Positions 33,607 to 36,380 of a stretch of DNA of 36,380 nucleotides are shown in pieces (within the stretch, counting starts at the first letter, position 1; each line of letters starts with the position of its first letter). The notes below the pieces were generated by a model. The model searched no databases, was not told the origin of the DNA, and saw only the letters and a program-made list of their open reading frames with translations. The stretch covers positions 1 through 36,380 of the forward strand of contig JANWJD010000061.1 in assembly GCA_025449555.1 (NCBI GenBank). Reading direction: 5' to 3'. The position numbers were made by a program, and so were the translations under genes. The DNA comes from Chloroflexota bacterium. GTDB lineage: Bacteria > Chloroflexota > UBA5177.

Positions 33607-33615
33607 TGCTAAAAT
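33607..33615 (+). promoter_or_regulatory. Extended -10 promoter of cysS
   Basis: TG-C-TAAAAT (33607-33615) is an extended -10 element with no clear -35. Transcription should begin near 33622, within the following inverted repeat. Confidence 0.5.
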
Positions 33616-33617
33616 GA

Positions 33618-33631
33618 CGCGACTTGTCGCG
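33618..33631 (+). promoter_or_regulatory. Inverted repeat CGCGAC-GTCGCG before the cysS ribosome site
   Basis: CGCGAC and GTCGCG are separated by TT. As RNA the segment would form CGCGA-[CUUG]-UCGCG, a 5-bp stem with a stable-type CUUG loop. It ends on the first base of the GAGGAG ribosome site. As DNA it is a 14-bp operator-like palindrome at the transcript start. Confidence 0.45.
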
Positions 33632-33642
33632 AGGAGCAGGCG

Positions 33643-35097
33643 TTGTACGCATCACGACCTCTCACTCTGATGAACACCTACGGTCGTCAGATGGAGGAGT
33701 TTCAACCGCTGGAACCGGGCCGCGTCACCATGTACACCTGCGGTCCCACGGTGTACAGCTACGCTCACATCGGTAACTTTCGAGCGTATATATTCGCCGA
33801 CATCCTGCGGCGGACACTCGAGTACAACGGCTTCGAGATTACTCAGGTTCGGAACATTACGGACGTCGGTCATCTCACGAACGACACCCTCAGTACCGGC
33901 GTTGACAAGATGGAAGCCGCGGCTCGCTCTCAAAACGCAAGTCCGTGGGACATCGCGCGACACATCACGGAGGTATTTCTGGACGACGCGGCCAAACTCA
34001 ACATCGAAGCGCCGGAGCATATGCCGCGTGCCACCGAATACATCGGCCCGATGATCGATCTGATCGAAGTGCTGGTGAGCAGAGGTTATGCGTACGCGGC
34101 CGGCGGGGATGTGTACTTCGACGTGTCAAAGTTTCCAAAGTACGGCGCACTATCAGGAAATACGATCGAAGATCTGATTGGCGGCCACCGAGTGGAGGTC
34201 GGGGAAGGAAAGAAGTCACCCGCCGATTTCTCCGTGTGGCGGAGCGCAGGCCCTGACAAAATCATGCGGTGGGACAGCCCATGGGGGATGGGAGTACCGG
34301 GCTGGCACCTGGAGTGCTCGGCCATGGCGATCGATCTCCTCGGGCCGGAAATCGATATTCACACCGGCGGCGAGGATCACATTTTTCCACATCACGAAGA
34401 TGAAATAGCGCAGAGCGAGGCGGCGACGGGACGGCGTTTCTCACGTTTCTGGCTGCACAACGGCTGGTTACAGATCGGCGATTCCGAAAAGATGAGCAAG
34501 TCGCTGGGCAACATATTCACGCTGAGCGACCTGGCCGATCGAGGGATTCATCCGCTATCTTTTCGCTACTTTACGTTGCAGGCCCACTACAGAACTCCCT
34601 TGAACTTTAGTTGGGATGCCCTGGCGGCAGCGCAGACCGGTCTCTATCGTCTGTGGGAAGGAGCGGCCGAACTGTGCCAGATGGCCACGTCGGAGCAGCC
34701 GACCGACGACGCCACAAAATTCCAGGCCGGCTTCCACGAGGCGATCAATCGTGATCTGGACACCTCGGTTGCGCTGTCGGTATTGCACTCGGTGGTCGGT
34801 TCGAAGCTTTCGGCCGGCGAAAAGCTGACGCTCATCGGCGACTTCGAACGGGTGCTCGCACTCGATCTCATTCCAATGGCAAAGACACTCTCTCAAACTT
34901 CAGGGGCCGAAAGGACACTGCTCCGAGAGAGAGAGACAGCCCGAGCCATTCGAGATTTTGCACGATCAGATGTCCTCCGAGATCAACTCCGCGCGAGTGG
35001 CGTCGAGGTCAAAGACACGCCTGGTGGGCAACGCACGATCCGGAAAGACGTATTACCCTCGTTTCGGAACGACGACGGCGAGGACGAGCCCGGATAA
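33643..35097 (+). CDS. cysS: Cysteine--tRNA ligase
   Basis: The 484-residue class I synthetase has the zinc Cys C33 in MYTCGPTVYSYAHIGN (HIGH-type motif 42-45), HLECSAMA and GGEDHIFPHHEDEIAQSEA for further zinc and Cys recognition, and KMSKS (283-287). A C-terminal tRNA-binding domain ends with the VKDTPGGQRT segment. The only suitable start is TTG at 33643, 6 bases after GAGGAG. No T-box leader is present; control instead may use the inverted repeats just upstream. Its last 45 bases overlap the convergent membrane-protein gene. Confidence 0.96.
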   Translation: MYASRPLTLMNTYGRQMEEFQPLEPGRVTMYTCGPTVYSYAHIGNFRAYIFADILRRTLEYNGFEITQVRNITDVGHLTNDTLSTGVDKMEAAARSQNASPWDIARHITEVFLDDAAKLNIEAPEHMPRATEYIGPMIDLIEVLVSRGYAYAAGGDVYFDVSKFPKYGALSGNTIEDLIGGHRVEVGEGKKSPADFSVWRSAGPDKIMRWDSPWGMGVPGWHLECSAMAIDLLGPEIDIHTGGEDHIFPHHEDEIAQSEAATGRRFSRFWLHNGWLQIGDSEKMSKSLGNIFTLSDLADRGIHPLSFRYFTLQAHYRTPLNFSWDALAAAQTGLYRLWEGAAELCQMATSEQPTDDATKFQAGFHEAINRDLDTSVALSVLHSVVGSKLSAGEKLTLIGDFERVLALDLIPMAKTLSQTSGAERTLLRERETARAIRDFARSDVLRDQLRASGVEVKDTPGGQRTIRKDVLPSFRNDDGEDEPG

Positions 35098-35499
35098 ACC
35101 CCCCACCCCGAAACCGGCGATTGCGCCCAGACAGAGCCCGAGCGCACCCAAAGTCGGGAGGGCCAGAATGGCCAGAATCAGGTCGAAGGTGCCGGTGGGC
35201 CAGGCCGCATAGTCCTTCACGTATGACGCCGAGAGCCCCACAAACAACGCACCACCCAGGACGCCACCGCAGACGGCGGAGGCCAGGGCGGAAAACATCC
35301 GAATGCGACTGTCGGGAACGCGAGATCGTCGACCGACGGCAGAGCCAGTCATCAGTCCGAGGACAAGCGACAAGCCGAGCAACAGACACAGGACGAGCGC
35401 ACGCGTGAAGGGAGATAGATTGGACGTGGCCGGTTGCAATATCGCAGCAGTGCAGGCGAGGGCAACAAGCGCGCCAATCAGTCCGCCGAAAACAGACAC
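35053..35499 (-). CDS. Four-helix Gly/Ala/Leu-rich membrane protein
   Basis: The 148-residue protein is almost wholly hydrophobic, with helices at about 4-24, 30-52, 68-90 and 103-143 (the last may be two). GTG at 35499 is preceded by GAGG with an 8-base spacer. Its 3' end overlaps the cysS 3' end by 45 bases in antisense. No family is recognised. Confidence 0.65.
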   Translation of the reverse strand: MSVFGGLIGALVALACTAAILQPATSNLSPFTRALVLCLLLGLSLVLGLMTGSAVGRRSRVPDSRIRMFSALASAVCGGVLGGALFVGLSASYVKDYAAWPTGTFDLILAILALPTLGALGLCLGAIAGFGVGGLSGLVLAVVVPKRG

Positions 35500-35538
35500 C
35501 GTTTGTACCTCGATCTTCAGGATGTTTTGAGACCTACC

Positions 35539-35544
35539 AGTATA
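35539..35544 (-). promoter_or_regulatory. Probable -10 of the membrane protein at 35053-35499
   Basis: TATACT on the minus strand lies 39 bases before the GTG. No good -35 is seen. Confidence 0.35.
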
Positions 35545-35692
35545 TCGAGTCGAACTTTGCCCTGCACCTTGATGGGCGGACCTTCAGCCTCAGGCTCTCA
35601 ACGGATCGACTTCCATGCCACAATAGACGCGTGGCGCCCTGCGACTTCTCGCTTGAACGCCACGTTTACACTCGTTTCACAAAGGAGCACGC

Positions 35693-35773
35693 ATGAACAA
35701 GCGCAAGAAGGTAGCCTGGCACAAACACCTGAAAGCAGCCCGCAAGGCTGAGGTCAAGCGGCGCGCTAAGTAG
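35693..35773 (+). CDS. 26-residue very basic protein (AURKAIP1/COX24- or bL37-like)
   Basis: ATG at 35693, 5 bases after a strong AAAGGAG (35681-35687), encodes 26 residues of which 12 are Lys or Arg and 2 are His, starting MNKRKKVAWHKH. Tiny Lys/Arg proteins of this kind are widespread in Chloroflexota and Actinobacteria, and related ones are ribosome-bound (mycobacterial bL37) or carry the AURKAIP1/COX24 motif. Ribosome binding here is inferred from composition and length. A TGC-CACAAT element at 35616-35624 is a possible extended -10. The rest of 35500-35692 holds nothing else I can support. Confidence 0.7.
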   Translation: MNKRKKVAWHKHLKAARKAEVKRRAK

Positions 35774-35816
35774 CGCAGCGGGGAATTCAGTCACGGGACT
35801 GGTCTCCCATCACCAT

Positions 35817-36380
35817 TCAGTGACACGGCGGCAAGTGAAGCAGAAAATTGAGAGCCTGACGTAGCGTCTTGACGGGCACGACGTTCACGCTGCCGCGGTG
35901 AGCCAGTGCCGGAACCCGGTTGTCTTTCACGTCCGGAACAAAGAAGTATTTGGCGCCCGCGTTATTGGCAGCAATGACCTTTTGCTTTGCTCCGCCGATG
36001 GCGCCCACGTTTCCGCTGAAGTCAATCGTGCCTGTCCCTGCGACCTTGCAGCCATGCGTGATGTCGGTGGAGCTCAGTCGCTGAATGATGCCGAGGGCAA
36101 ACATCAATCCGGCCGACGGCCCGACGATATTCCCTGCATTGATGCGGATCTTGACAGGGAACTTTAGCTGGTCCTGCACCTCAATGCCGATGAGCGCGGT
36201 CTTGCCCTTCACATCCGGCACACCGTTGGTCGATCGCACCGTCGAGACCGCAAGATGGATCAATCGGCCCTTGCGCAGAATGCCGAGCTGGACGATCTGT
36301 CCCGGCTTGACCTTTCGAACCAGAGGAGCGACCTGAGTAGCTCGCTTGACCCGTTTCCCGTTGACGTACTCGACCACGTC
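35817..36380 (-). CDS. PDZ and Lon-type (S16) serine protease, YlbL-like (5' end outside window)
   Basis: The 187 visible C-terminal residues begin in a PDZ-like segment (EYVNGKRVKRATQVAPLVRK, about 1-60) and continue into a Lon proteolytic domain. The nucleophile Ser lies in NIVGPSAGLMFALGI and the general-base Lys in GNVGAIGGAKQKVIAA. The PDZ-S16 order is that of Bacillus YlbL-type proteases, which usually also have an N-terminal membrane anchor, here beyond the window. The frame is open to base 36380. YlbL-type enzymes degrade regulatory proteins at the membrane; the substrate here is unknown. Confidence 0.88.
   Translation of the reverse strand, partial: DVVEYVNGKRVKRATQVAPLVRKVKPGQIVQLGILRKGRLIHLAVSTVRSTNGVPDVKGKTALIGIEVQDQLKFPVKIRINAGNIVGPSAGLMFALGIIQRLSSTDITHGCKVAGTGTIDFSGNVGAIGGAKQKVIAANNAGAKYFFVPDVKDNRVPALAHRGSVNVVPVKTLRQALNFLLHLPPCH

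Overview
This is a gene-dense, GC-rich (roughly 60% by eye) bacterial chromosome segment. It holds about 40 protein genes, no recognisable rRNA, tRNA, CRISPR array or insertion sequence, and no gene-free stretch longer than about 260 bases. The gene content suggests a monoderm 'Terrabacteria'-type soil or water bacterium, most likely Chloroflexota or the related Dormibacterota. The main clues are a PspA-PspAA / HtpX-PspAB envelope-stress set, an F420-linked redox cluster (NpdG plus a luciferase-like oxidoreductase), a split methylmalonyl-CoA mutase large subunit beside an actinobacterial-style acyl-CoA carboxylase, TTG or GTG starts on many genes, and overlapping ATGA/GTGA/TTGA junctions. The phylum is inferred from family knowledge; no database search was done.

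Layout. 1-2057: end of a Nudix (CoA pyrophosphatase-like) gene, an M55 D-aminopeptidase and an alpha/beta hydrolase. 2174-6746: AI-2E-type permease with a very large extracytoplasmic insert, a small two-helix protein, then htpX-pspAB facing pspA-pspAA. 6922-8776: FecCD/BtuC permease and ATPase with no binding protein. 8843-11578: ispH and an M23 (LytM-type) cell-surface endopeptidase. 11579-11839: divergent control region with a convincing orphan intrinsic terminator. 11840-13345: pyridine-nucleotide/FAD oxidoreductase and a 37-residue membrane microprotein. 13405-16929: GNAT acetyltransferase, then an overlapping LLM oxidoreductase - NpdG - DAO-family oxidoreductase set. 17022-20484: tail-anchored zinc ribbon, dcd overlapping a B-box/membrane gene, and argS. 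20498-23604: cell-wall genes (DUF3048 lipoprotein, polysaccharide deacetylase, two-helix protein), a zinc-ribbon protein and YjbQ. 23794-31043: a six-gene minus-strand operon sucC-sucD-mcm(large)-carboxyltransferase-small subunit-biotin carboxylase/BCCP. 31162-36380: B12-domain-type radical SAM protein, cysS, small membrane proteins, a 26-residue basic protein and a PDZ/Lon-type protease cut by the window end.

How the genes work together. The sucCD/mcm/acc operon covers propionyl-CoA to methylmalonyl-CoA to succinyl-CoA to succinate with substrate-level phosphorylation, in reverse order of flux. The B12-binding mutase subunit and the epimerase are absent here. A 71-residue gene wedged between the two carboxylase genes is the best candidate for a poorly described component (an epsilon-like subunit). 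NpdG can supply reduced F420 from NADPH to the overlapping LLM oxidoreductase. The HtpX/PspAB/PspAA/PspA set forms a membrane-quality module. Several promoters and inverted repeats sit in divergent intergenic regions, notably around cysS, the radical SAM gene and ispH.
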